Positions 9,868-17,752 of a DNA stretch of 64,000 nucleotides are shown piece by piece. Position numbers and translations under genes: made by a program. The stretch lies in the NCBI RefSeq assembly GCF_000023125.1, contig NC_013037.1:62001-126000 (forward strand). Direction: 5' to 3'. This DNA comes from Dyadobacter fermentans DSM 18053. GTDB lineage: Bacteria; Bacteroidota; Bacteroidia; Cytophagales; Spirosomataceae. The notes under the pieces were generated by a model. It was not told the DNA's origin and did no database searches. It was given only the letters and a program-made list of their open reading frames with translations. Position 1 is the first letter of the stretch. Each line of letters opens with the position of its first letter.

Positions 9868-11140
9868 ATTCCAGTTTTGGATAAAGGAGCTTAATTTTAT
9901 AAAGTAACACGACGGTCAAATAGGTGTAATATAGACCTACGTTCACATCGCCGTTCATCGTGACGATGAGTAAATAGGCTCCGACGATCAACGCCGCTTC
10001 AAATCGAATGCCCCTAAATATCTTGGGTTTGATCAGCAAATAGAAGAATACAATGTACAATACAACCCCCACCACTCCGCCATTCGCCAGCAGCGGCATC
10101 CAAACACTTTCAGCACCGTACAGTTCAAAGTTCGAAGCCTTTAATGCGTTAATGTAGCCAAGTCCGTTTCCGAAAATAGGAGCTTTTGAGAATGCACCGA
10201 GAACAATAGCAAACTGGTGCTGACGCATGGAGATCGAACTACCACCAACATTTTTTGAACTGGAATCGAATGCAGAGGAGACCATTTCTAGTACCGAGTC
10301 GTCGAGGAAAGGAATAGAAATTACAACGCAAAGCAGTAGCAGCGCAACAAATCCAATTTGCCGTTTGAGTGTTGTTCTGAGAAGAAGCGGCGAGAGAAGG
10401 CAGTACGGAATAATAACAGACCTTGACTTGGTTATAAAAACCCCTACGGTTACCAAGCCTATCAGTATTAAAAGGTACGATTTGTTCTGCTTTATTAACA
10501 AAGGAAATCTGCTTTGGATTATTAATTGCAGGAAGAGAAATGATATGATGTAAACCCCAAATATAAATGGGTTCATAAAAAAAGACTGGACTCTTATCCC
10601 TCTGCTTGACTCCACATATGACCAAAGTTTTGCTGTTTCAAGCGTTGTTGGGATCTGAGCGAGCTCAAAATCAATGACAGGGTTTGACTGAGTCAAAAAG
10701 GTTATAATCCCATATAACAGCGACGCAATAATGACAAATGACTGCACTTTTAACGTGAAACGCAGATCCTTAATATCGTTGATACATGCTCCAATAATAT
10801 GCACAATGACCAGGTTGTTTAACGTGGATTGTACTGTTTTCAGAATTGTGGTGCTAAAAACATTCTCAGGAATGAATGTCGATATCAGATAGGAAAAAAA
10901 TAATGTGACTGTGGCGTTAAAGAAGGGATCGTTTACTGGACTCCGCTTGTATTTTATAAAGAACATTGCGAAGAAAAACGCATTAGCGGAAAACACTATC
11001 GTAAGCGCAGGGGAAGAAAATTTTAGACATACGGCGTCGTGAAAAAGTATCGACAATGCGGCCCATGCCAATACCGTTTTCTTGAAGTTCCAAAAGGAAG
11101 ACCCCAGCAGCAATACAAATGCAATATAATACAGCGTCAT
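9818..11140 (-). CDS. Wzy-like O-antigen/polysaccharide polymerase
   Basis: This 440-residue protein is almost entirely hydrophobic, with about ten to twelve predicted membrane helices. A larger hydrophilic loop around residues 290-340 contains SMRQHQFAIVLGAF and GNGLGYINA, the pattern of the Wzy_C/O-antigen ligase superfamily. In a Wzx/Wzy pathway this inner-membrane enzyme joins repeat units on the periplasmic side. It is the only polymerase-like gene in the locus, which supports the call. The sequence is too variable between species to predict the linkage. Its 3' end overlaps the downstream GT2 gene by 50 bases. Confidence 0.8.
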   Translation of the reverse strand: MTLYYIAFVLLLGSSFWNFKKTVLAWAALSILFHDAVCLKFSSPALTIVFSANAFFFAMFFIKYKRSPVNDPFFNATVTLFFSYLISTFIPENVFSTTILKTVQSTLNNLVIVHIIGACINDIKDLRFTLKVQSFVIIASLLYGIITFLTQSNPVIDFELAQIPTTLETAKLWSYVESSRGIRVQSFFMNPFIFGVYIISFLFLQLIIQSRFPLLIKQNKSYLLILIGLVTVGVFITKSRSVIIPYCLLSPLLLRTTLKRQIGFVALLLLCVVISIPFLDDSVLEMVSSAFDSSSKNVGGSSISMRQHQFAIVLGAFSKAPIFGNGLGYINALKASNFELYGAESVWMPLLANGGVVGVVLYIVFFYLLIKPKIFRGIRFEAALIVGAYLLIVTMNGDVNVGLYYTYLTVVLLYKIKLLYPKLEYGYKQPKTNFRYSSHI

Positions 11141-11213
11141 GGAAATTGCGTTTTGCTCGCGTTACCATAGCTCCGACCTGTCAGTGTTACGAGCCTTATG
11201 GTAACAATGTGAT

Positions 11214-12320
11214 TTAGTTCAGCGCCTCTTGGAGGAATTGAATGGATTCATTTTTCTTTTTTTCATGCAAAGAATTTACATGCTGCCAATCAATCTTTTT
11301 TGCTACAACTGACTCCACAGATTTTGCGCTGGTTACTAATCTATCTTCCAGATCAAAAATTCGTAGCAAAGATGAGAACCTCGTGAGACCCCGTTGCACG
11401 TTACCCCATACCAGAAACGGCTTATTAAATATAATAGAGAATACGACCGCGTGAAACGAGTCCGTAATAATGAACTCGGCATCATTAAATGCCTTCAACC
11501 ATTGTTCGACTGAGTATTCGATGTTAAGCTCGATCGGAACATTTTTTTTGATACTAGGTTTGGATGGGCTAAATGAAGTTACATTCAGCTGCTTCTCAAT
11601 ATGCTTAATGGCACTGGTCTTTTCATCATTCATATCCAGAATGTAGGAAAACAAGGTTCCCCCACTATGTATTTTGTTTGATGTTTGAAATAAATCAATA
11701 TAAGTTTGGCGCTCGATAAGTAATGTCGGGTCAAGCACATGCTCAGCTTTTACATTAAAATGAGCGTTGCACAAATCAACCGCAGAAATTTCGCGTACCG
11801 ATAAACTATTAAACTTTCCAATCAGTCTTTTACATTCTGCGGCTTGGCTGATGGAATATTCCCATGAATCCGTGCCAAAGGACGGGGCGTAGGCGATACG
11901 TTTGGCGGTTGAGTTTTCAGGTAGAAAGGAAAAGTAAGCTTCCGCGATGTTCGGGTAATATTTAGGCCGCCAAATCTGATCACTTCCAACTACGAATGCA
12001 TCAAAACTTCTCAGCTCTTCATCGGAATAAATGGCGGATTTCGAAACCAAAGGAATGTGCTTATCAACAAATGGCCTGGTGATGCGCGAAGCATTTTCTT
12101 TCAACTCGTCGATGTTAAAAATCACATTGTCTCCGCGGAGCCACTTAATCGTGTTTTTAGAAAACTTGATAGCCCTTTTTACTAGCGGAATATTTTGCTT
12201 ATCTGGTTGAATAACAAATGCCTGGTGACCAAGAGCCGACAATGCTTTTTGGAGCGCGTAAGCCTGCAAAATCCCACCGTAGTTGGAATGGAGCGGGAGG
12301 GTTATTATGCCTATTTTCAT
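11214..12320 (-). CDS. Polysaccharide pyruvyl transferase family protein
   Basis: This 368-residue protein has the CsaB/WcaK-type pattern: MKIGIITLPLHSNYGGILQ at the N-terminus, FDAFVVGSDQIWRP near residue 110, KRIAYAPSFGTD near 140, and AEFIITDSFHAVVFSIIFNKPF near 280 in the donor-binding half. The family transfers a pyruvyl group from phosphoenolpyruvate to a sugar as a ketal, giving the polymer extra negative charge. It lies 25 bases downstream of the nitroreductase-like gene and is probably co-transcribed with it. The family is clear; the exact acceptor sugar is not. Confidence 0.87.
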   Translation of the reverse strand: MKIGIITLPLHSNYGGILQAYALQKALSALGHQAFVIQPDKQNIPLVKRAIKFSKNTIKWLRGDNVIFNIDELKENASRITRPFVDKHIPLVSKSAIYSDEELRSFDAFVVGSDQIWRPKYYPNIAEAYFSFLPENSTAKRIAYAPSFGTDSWEYSISQAAECKRLIGKFNSLSVREISAVDLCNAHFNVKAEHVLDPTLLIERQTYIDLFQTSNKIHSGGTLFSYILDMNDEKTSAIKHIEKQLNVTSFSPSKPSIKKNVPIELNIEYSVEQWLKAFNDAEFIITDSFHAVVFSIIFNKPFLVWGNVQRGLTRFSSLLRIFDLEDRLVTSAKSVESVVAKKIDWQHVNSLHEKKKNESIQFLQEALN

Positions 12321-12344
12321 TTTATATTGATTGAATGCCAGGAA

Positions 12345-13361
12345 CTAGAGTGTTTTTAGAACTTCATTTAGAGGCCTACGCTCGGAAAGGGTCACTCTAA
12401 ACTTTTCACGCGAAACTCCAATTGGGATTATACAAATGATTTTTTGCGATTCCGGTATGGTTACAAATTGACTTAGCTTTCTTTCCGCAGTTACTTCTTT
12501 TCCCCAGTTCGCCGGGCAATTTGCAATCTCGTAGTAGTGCAGCGAGTAGAGAAGATTCATTAAAAAAATTCCGCCGTCTACGTATAGCTGATTTCGCTCT
12601 CCAATAGTATAGTAGAAGTTTCTGTCGTTAGTCAATATTAGGAGCTGACTGACATTTTTGCCATAGCCTTTGAAGCCCCCCTGGACTTCCAGCACACGAT
12701 CGATTTTTTCCTTGTCCTCTATCAGATATACGTTACTTGCTTGGCGGTTACAAACAGATGGAGCGGTCAGCGCGAGTTCGATTGCACGGTCAATTACATC
12801 TTTCGGAATTTTTTCTCCGGTGAAATCACGGATACTTTTTCGCGAATGAGCGAAGACTTCAAATTCTGATTTGTTTGAGCCATAGAATTTTTCTCGGTTG
12901 TATTCAATTACTCCATTAAAATTTGGAGAAGAAGCTTCGCCAAGAATCTTTTGATATTTTTTGTATTGTTCCTCCGTGTAAAAAGATGTTATGTCGACTT
13001 GCAGTTGTTGGTGTAGCTCATAATATTTACATATAACCTGGTATGCAACACGCAGCTGGGAGTTCTGTGCTGCATGGCGGATCACTTCTTCAAGATTTAA
13101 ATATTTATGAAGCCTCAGAATGCGCTCTTTTGCAAACGCTGGTTTCATTTGTTCAAATAGCATTCCTTTCTCCAAGCCATGATAATCGAGAATGATTTTC
13201 GCCTCGATTTTCTTAATATTATCCACTTTAAAAACAGTGGAATGTTTCTTGAAGAGGACATAATCCGCGTAAAAGTTAAGTGCCAGATTCTTTACGAAGG
13301 CCATTCGCAGAAAACGATCTTGGCCCACTACTGCGATGATTGCCTTTTTACCTATTGCCAT
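12345..13361 (-). CDS. Nitroreductase family protein with N-terminal extension
   Basis: This 338-residue protein has a C-terminal FMN-dependent nitroreductase domain (about residues 165-335). It shows the phosphate-binding SRKSIRDFTGEKIP, then LTAPSVCNRQASNVYLI and GERNQLYVDGGIFLMNLL. The first 150 residues are an extra domain containing the motif YHGLEKGM (about residue 60). Similar long nitroreductases are known beside polysaccharide pyruvyl transferases in surface-polymer loci, but no reaction has been assigned to them that I know of. It may carry out a redox step on a sugar or lipid intermediate. That is inference from position. Confidence 0.8.
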   Translation of the reverse strand: MAIGKKAIIAVVGQDRFLRMAFVKNLALNFYADYVLFKKHSTVFKVDNIKKIEAKIILDYHGLEKGMLFEQMKPAFAKERILRLHKYLNLEEVIRHAAQNSQLRVAYQVICKYYELHQQLQVDITSFYTEEQYKKYQKILGEASSPNFNGVIEYNREKFYGSNKSEFEVFAHSRKSIRDFTGEKIPKDVIDRAIELALTAPSVCNRQASNVYLIEDKEKIDRVLEVQGGFKGYGKNVSQLLILTNDRNFYYTIGERNQLYVDGGIFLMNLLYSLHYYEIANCPANWGKEVTAERKLSQFVTIPESQKIICIIPIGVSREKFRVTLSERRPLNEVLKTL

Positions 13362-13416
13362 CGGAATAAATATCTTTTGTTTTCTAAACTGTCCCGAATG
13401 TTAAAGCGATCGTCGC

Positions 13417-14949
13417 TTACATCTTGGAAAATCTTAGTTTGATTTGACTACTTAGTGTTTCTTTTTCTATGGATGTGAGCCCTAATGAATATGCGCTCAG
13501 CGCCGTTGTTATGACGGATAGGCTGCCCACAACTAAAAATCTCACGATGCCGTCGCTCATATTCTGAGTGATCAACATGGGTGTATAATAGGAAAGAGCG
13601 AAGCATGCAACAGATACGAGCAGCACTTTCGTTATAAATACACCGATCTGCAAATCGAGCATTTGCCGAAGTATCAGTAATCTCAATGCAAGGCAGACGA
13701 TCGAATTAGCTATGGAGCAGAAGAACACCGTTTCGGGAGCAAGGCCAGTCGAAAGGAGCACATATGCAATCGGCAGGTTTAGTGTCATTACGCCACCAAC
13801 GATTAGCTGATACCTTTTTATGTTACCGGTCGCCTGTGCGGCTGCCATTAATGGGTACGAGAAACAGTCGATAAGTGTGTTGATTAAAACTAGTTTGGTG
13901 AAAAGAATAGTGTGGTCAGGAACTTTTGCTAACCAGATTTCCAAAATGAAACGAGTTTCAATAAGGACAGGGATCGAAATCAATGATAACAGCAGAAACG
14001 AAAACTTGGATGTCTGAAACACCAGGTGCAGCATTTTGGTAATATCTTTTTGCGCATAGTACTTAGTTATCTGAGGACGCGATGCTACCAGGAAATTTTG
14101 CACAAATTGATTAACAGCAGTATTAATCTGATAAGCAACCGCCCTGGCCGCATTTACAGTCGGCCCAAAGAACATATTCAGTACTATGTTCAGGCCTTGG
14201 TTGTTGAGCGCACTTGCTAGCGCGCCAATCAGGTTCCAGCCAGAATATGTCGCAATTTCACTAAACAGTTTCTTATTCCAGTAAGGAGTATATCTGCATT
14301 CGGAATACTTTCGCCTACAATAAATCTGATAGATCAAACTCGTTGCGGTGGTCACACCGAAGAGCAATACCGCATATAGTTTCAGCTTATCCGAGGAAAA
14401 AAGAACAAGAAGATAGACAATAGCCAACTTCAAAAGGGCCTCTACAACACTTACATATGCATAAACTTTCATGTCCTCATGGGCGATGATTGCAGCATTG
14501 TAAGGCACAGCAAACATGGTCATGATAAATGAAAATACAGAAAATTGATATACCCAGAAGACACTGTCGGTTCTACCGAGGGGAATATTCATTTTGTTGT
14601 TCAAGAACCATAGGCCAACTGTTTCTGCAACCAGGAAGATCGCGACCCCTACTAAAATATATATAGATAGGGTCATACTAAACGTCTTTTGCAGTTGTAC
14701 GTGATCTCCTCTCCCTAATTCGTAGGCAAAGAAACGTTGCGACGCTGTCGCCAGCGTGCTGCTCAAAAATGAGAACATCACGACAACACCTCCCACGACG
14801 TTGTAAAGCCCATAGTCAACCACACCAAGTGTTTCCAGAACTACGCGAACTGTGTAAAATGAAACGCCCATGGTGAGCAACATCCTGACATACAGGAAGA
14901 GGGTGTTTTTTGCTATCCGGTTCGTATTTTGAGTCGCTGGTTTGGTCAT
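13417..14949 (-). CDS. Wzx-like lipopolysaccharide/polysaccharide flippase
   Basis: This 510-residue protein has the length and about fourteen hydrophobic segments of the oligosaccharide flippase (MATE/MVF superfamily). The N-terminal region NTLFLYVRMLLTMGVSFYT and LGVVDYGLYNVVGG is typical of this group in Bacteroidota. It would move lipid-linked repeat units from the cytoplasmic to the periplasmic face, upstream of the Wzy-like polymerase. It lies 43 bases downstream of the epimerase gene and 56 bases ahead of the nitroreductase-like gene, all in the same direction. Confidence in the family is high, and the substrate is unknown. Confidence 0.87.
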   Translation of the reverse strand: MTKPATQNTNRIAKNTLFLYVRMLLTMGVSFYTVRVVLETLGVVDYGLYNVVGGVVVMFSFLSSTLATASQRFFAYELGRGDHVQLQKTFSMTLSIYILVGVAIFLVAETVGLWFLNNKMNIPLGRTDSVFWVYQFSVFSFIMTMFAVPYNAAIIAHEDMKVYAYVSVVEALLKLAIVYLLVLFSSDKLKLYAVLLFGVTTATSLIYQIYCRRKYSECRYTPYWNKKLFSEIATYSGWNLIGALASALNNQGLNIVLNMFFGPTVNAARAVAYQINTAVNQFVQNFLVASRPQITKYYAQKDITKMLHLVFQTSKFSFLLLSLISIPVLIETRFILEIWLAKVPDHTILFTKLVLINTLIDCFSYPLMAAAQATGNIKRYQLIVGGVMTLNLPIAYVLLSTGLAPETVFFCSIANSIVCLALRLLILRQMLDLQIGVFITKVLLVSVACFALSYYTPMLITQNMSDGIVRFLVVGSLSVITTALSAYSLGLTSIEKETLSSQIKLRFSKM

Positions 14950-14991
14950 CTCATTTAAACTACTGTATATGTCAGATGTTTGGAAGAATGA

Positions 14992-16017
14992 TCATGCGAG
15001 GTTTACTGAAACTTTCGCGTAGGACTGAAACCATTTTGCAAATTCCAGTATACCATCTGTCAGTTTCACTTCTGGTGTATAATTCACGATGTCCTGTAAT
15101 TTGTCCTGGCTTGCCCAGGTCCTGGGTACATCGCCGGGCTGCATGGGCATGAAATCTTTCTGTGCTTCGGCTTCGAGTCCTTTTTCTAATTCTGTGATAA
15201 AATCCATCAGATTAACCGGTGAACCATTTCCAATGTTCAGCACCCGATACTTCGGTGTTTCATCGAAACCTGTCACGGTAGTTTTAGTAATGCCATTCAC
15301 GATGTCGCCGACAAATGTGAAATCCCGTTCCATTTCACCGTTGTTGAAAATCTTAATAGGCTTGCCTTCACTGATTGCGCGAGCGAAAAGCATTGGAGCC
15401 ATGTCTGGTCTGCCCCAGGGACCATAAACAGTAAAAAATCGCAAACATGTAATAGGGATACCATAGAGATGACTGTAAGCGTGCGCCATCAATTCGTTGC
15501 TCTTTTTGGTAGCGGCGTATAGGCTGACGGGTGTGTCAACTTTGTCTTCTTCTGAGAATGGTATTTTTGCATTAGCGCCATACACAGATGAAGAAGATGC
15601 ATGAACCAAATGTTTTGGCGGAAAGTGCCGGCATGCCTCCAAGATGTAATGAAAACCGATGACATTTGATTGTACATAAACATCTGGATTTTCAATAGAA
15701 TATCGGACTCCTGCCTGAGCAGCAAGATTGATCACATAATCAAACTTCTCAGATTGAAACAGACTGAATAATTGCTGTTTATCTTCCAAATCCATTCTGA
15801 CAAACCTATAAGCACTGTGAAGTTTGCTTTGTACGAGGCTGTACCATTTTACAGATTCCTGTTCAATTCCAGCTTCCTGCAAGCGTGCGTACTTAAGCTG
15901 GGGAGAATAATAGTCGTTGATATTATCCAGGCCAACAACATCAAATCCTTCGCTGAGTAATTTATTTACAGTGTGAAAGCCTATAAAGCCAGCACTTCCA
16001 GTGACAAGTACTTTCAT
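14992..16017 (-). CDS. NAD-dependent sugar epimerase, probable UDP-glucuronate 4-epimerase
   Basis: This 341-residue short-chain dehydrogenase-like enzyme has GSAGFIGFHTVNKLL at residues 7-21 (GxxGxxG), GLDNINDYYSPQLK at about 30, the SSSVYG serine region at about 135, and the YAATKKSNELM catalytic tyrosine/lysine at about 160. The NDYY segment and the overall length match UDP-glucuronate 4-epimerases, which make UDP-galacturonate. The UDP-glucose dehydrogenase gene lies directly upstream (79 bases), so the pair can convert UDP-glucose to UDP-glucuronate and then UDP-galacturonate as building blocks for an acidic polymer. Other 4-epimerase activities cannot be ruled out. Confidence 0.86.
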   Translation of the reverse strand: MKVLVTGSAGFIGFHTVNKLLSEGFDVVGLDNINDYYSPQLKYARLQEAGIEQESVKWYSLVQSKLHSAYRFVRMDLEDKQQLFSLFQSEKFDYVINLAAQAGVRYSIENPDVYVQSNVIGFHYILEACRHFPPKHLVHASSSSVYGANAKIPFSEEDKVDTPVSLYAATKKSNELMAHAYSHLYGIPITCLRFFTVYGPWGRPDMAPMLFARAISEGKPIKIFNNGEMERDFTFVGDIVNGITKTTVTGFDETPKYRVLNIGNGSPVNLMDFITELEKGLEAEAQKDFMPMQPGDVPRTWASQDKLQDIVNYTPEVKLTDGILEFAKWFQSYAKVSVNLA

Positions 16018-16095
16018 TTTGATAATGGTTAAATGGAATTGAATTCCTCAAATTTGTAACGAAACATTCAAATGCAGACTTAGACTGCAAATTGC

Positions 16096-17424
16096 TCAGC
16101 AGACCTCGCTCTCAACCCGATTTACAGCTTCTCTTCCGATACTGAAGTAAGTGAATCCTAGCTCACGCATCGTTGAAATTTCGTACAGGTTTCGTCCGTC
16201 GAAAACGACTTTTGCTTTAAGAAGTTTGCTCATTTTGTCAAAATCAGGCGTTCTGAATTGAGGCCATTCTGTAAATATCATCAGCGCATCGGCATCATCC
16301 AGTGCTGCGTAAGCAGTATGGCAGTAAGTGATATCAGGCAGAAGCTGTTTGACATTATCCATTGCTTCCGGATCGTACACAGCCACATTCGCGCCGGCAG
16401 CTGTCAAAATTCTGATATTTTCAAGGGCAGGCGCTTCACGGATGTCGTCTGTATAGGGCTTAAATGCTAGTCCCCAAACTGCAATTGTCTTTCCGCTCAG
16501 ACTTCCGCCGAAATATTCTGTTATCGCTGGAATCAACTTCGTTTTCTGGTCGTTGTTGACGGCCATCACAGCATGCAGTGTGCGAAAGTCGTATCCGTAG
16601 TCCTGAGATGTTTTAGCCAGTGCTTGCACGTCCTTCGGAAAGCAACTACCTCCATAGCCAATTCCCGCAAAAAGGAACCGTTTGCCAATTCGGCTATCCG
16701 TACCGATTCCCTTCCTTACATCGTCTACATTCGCACCCAGCCGCTCACACAAATTTGCAATCTCGTTCATGAACGTGATCTTCATAGCCAAAAAGGAGTT
16801 AGCTGCATATTTGGTCATCTCTGCGGAACGCTCGTCCATAAAAATGATCGGATTTCCCTGACGGAGCAGCGGCGAATAAAGCTTCTCCATTACCTTCTTT
16901 GCATTCTCGGAGCTAGTTCCTACGACCACACGGTCCGGCTTCATAAAATCTTCGACAGCGACCCCTTCCCTCAAAAATTCCGGATTGGAAACCACGTCAA
17001 AATCAACCTTGGCGTTTTGTGCAATCTTTTCTCTTACTTTTTCTGCCGTACCGACTGGAACAGTGCTTTTGTCAATGACAACCACATAATCTTCCAGCAA
17101 CGGTCCCAGTTCTTGCGCAACACCAAGTATGTACTTAAGGTCCGCAGACCCGTCCTCGCCCGGTGGAGTGGGTAAGGCCAGAAATATCACTTCTGCATCT
17201 TGGATTCCCTCCGACAGGCTTGTAGTGAATTTCAACCGCTCTTCAGCGATATTTCGCACAAAAAGAACTTCAAGTCCAGGTTCAAATATGGGAATTTCAC
17301 CGCGTTGCATTCGCGCAACTTTGTTTGCGTCAATATCGACGCATGTAACCTGATTTCCGGTTTCAGCAAAACAGGTACCCGTTACAAGGCCGACATAGCC
17401 CGTACCTACAACTGCTATTTTCAT
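16096..17424 (-). CDS. ugd: UDP-glucose 6-dehydrogenase
   Basis: This 442-residue enzyme carries the NAD-binding GTGYVGLVTGTCFAETG at the N-terminus, VVIDKSTVPVGTAEKV at about 130, NPEFLREG at about 150, and the catalytic cysteine motif GGSCFPKD at about 260. The C-terminal UDP-binding domain includes GLAFKPYTDDIREAP at about 330. It oxidises UDP-glucose to UDP-glucuronate with two NAD. It is separated from the upstream autokinase gene by a 328-base gap that holds a hairpin, the TTTACTCAACG motif and a possible short leader frame, so its expression may be set separately from that of the export genes. Confidence 0.95.
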   Translation of the reverse strand: MKIAVVGTGYVGLVTGTCFAETGNQVTCVDIDANKVARMQRGEIPIFEPGLEVLFVRNIAEERLKFTTSLSEGIQDAEVIFLALPTPPGEDGSADLKYILGVAQELGPLLEDYVVVIDKSTVPVGTAEKVREKIAQNAKVDFDVVSNPEFLREGVAVEDFMKPDRVVVGTSSENAKKVMEKLYSPLLRQGNPIIFMDERSAEMTKYAANSFLAMKITFMNEIANLCERLGANVDDVRKGIGTDSRIGKRFLFAGIGYGGSCFPKDVQALAKTSQDYGYDFRTLHAVMAVNNDQKTKLIPAITEYFGGSLSGKTIAVWGLAFKPYTDDIREAPALENIRILTAAGANVAVYDPEAMDNVKQLLPDITYCHTAYAALDDADALMIFTEWPQFRTPDFDKMSKLLKAKVVFDGRNLYEISTMRELGFTYFSIGREAVNRVESEVC

Positions 17425-17441
17425 ATGAATAGGAGTATTTG

Positions 17442-17561
17442 TTAACTATGTTGATCGAATTTGAAGCAATTCGGCAAGCAGCAAATGGATGCTTGCAAAT
17501 AGGACGCGATGGCGGACGATGTCCTGCGCCAGGGCGCGGGAGAAGAGATCTTGTTTTTCAT
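17442..17561 (-). CDS. Possible short leader reading frame ahead of ugd (39 residues)
   Basis: An ATG at 17561 opens a 39-codon frame that ends with TAA at 17442, 17 bases before the ugd start. The start lies 8 bases after the TTTACTCAACG motif, a spacing similar to that ahead of the export lipoprotein gene. The predicted peptide begins MKNKISSPAPWRRTSS and is basic, with three cysteines near the end (ICCLPNC). It matches no family I know. It may be a translated leader, or simply chance within a 5' untranslated region. Confidence 0.3.
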   Translation of the reverse strand: MKNKISSPAPWRRTSSAIASYLQASICCLPNCFKFDQHS

Positions 17562-17569
17562 GTTATTAA

Positions 17570-17580
17570 CGTTGAGTAAA
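17570..17580 (-). promoter_or_regulatory. TTTACTCAACG motif, copy before ugd leader
   Basis: Read on the minus strand this is TTTACTCAACG followed by TTAATAAC and an ATG. The same 11 bases occur exactly at 21006-21016, 32942-32952 and 34452-34462, with near copies at 20140-20150 and 7035-7044. Its role is unknown. The position just before starts suggests a leader or translation-initiation element, not a classical promoter. Confidence 0.45.
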
Positions 17581-17641
17581 TAGCCCTTATTCAATCTTGA
17601 CCCACCGGCTTGAAATTGAACACATGCTACAAAATTTTAAA

Positions 17642-17690
17642 GTGCCGACCTTCGGATGATAATGTTGACCAAACCAACTTCGTCGGGCAC
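17642..17690 (-). terminator. Stem-loop downstream of the Wzc-like gene
   Basis: On the minus strand the arms pair as GTGCCCGAC with GTCGGCAC, with one bulged base, around a loop that itself contains GTTG/CAAC. It is followed by TTTAAAATTTT. It lies about 65 bases after the autokinase stop. It could be an intrinsic or partial terminator, or an attenuator before ugd. Confidence 0.5.
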
Positions 17691-17752
17691 TCTGGAATTC
17701 GAATAGGAAGCAAGGTCAAATCAATTGAATACTCATTGACTTGACCTAAGGC

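Larger units (their letters stand above)
17425..17752. other. Intergenic region between ugd and the autokinase gene
   Basis: This 328-base gap contains, read on the minus strand, a stem-loop at 17642-17690 that could end the autokinase transcript, then the TTTACTCAACG motif at 17570-17580, then the possible 39-codon leader frame. No perfect TAnnTTTG promoter box was seen between the hairpin and the motif, so whether ugd has its own promoter is undecided. Confidence 0.6.
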
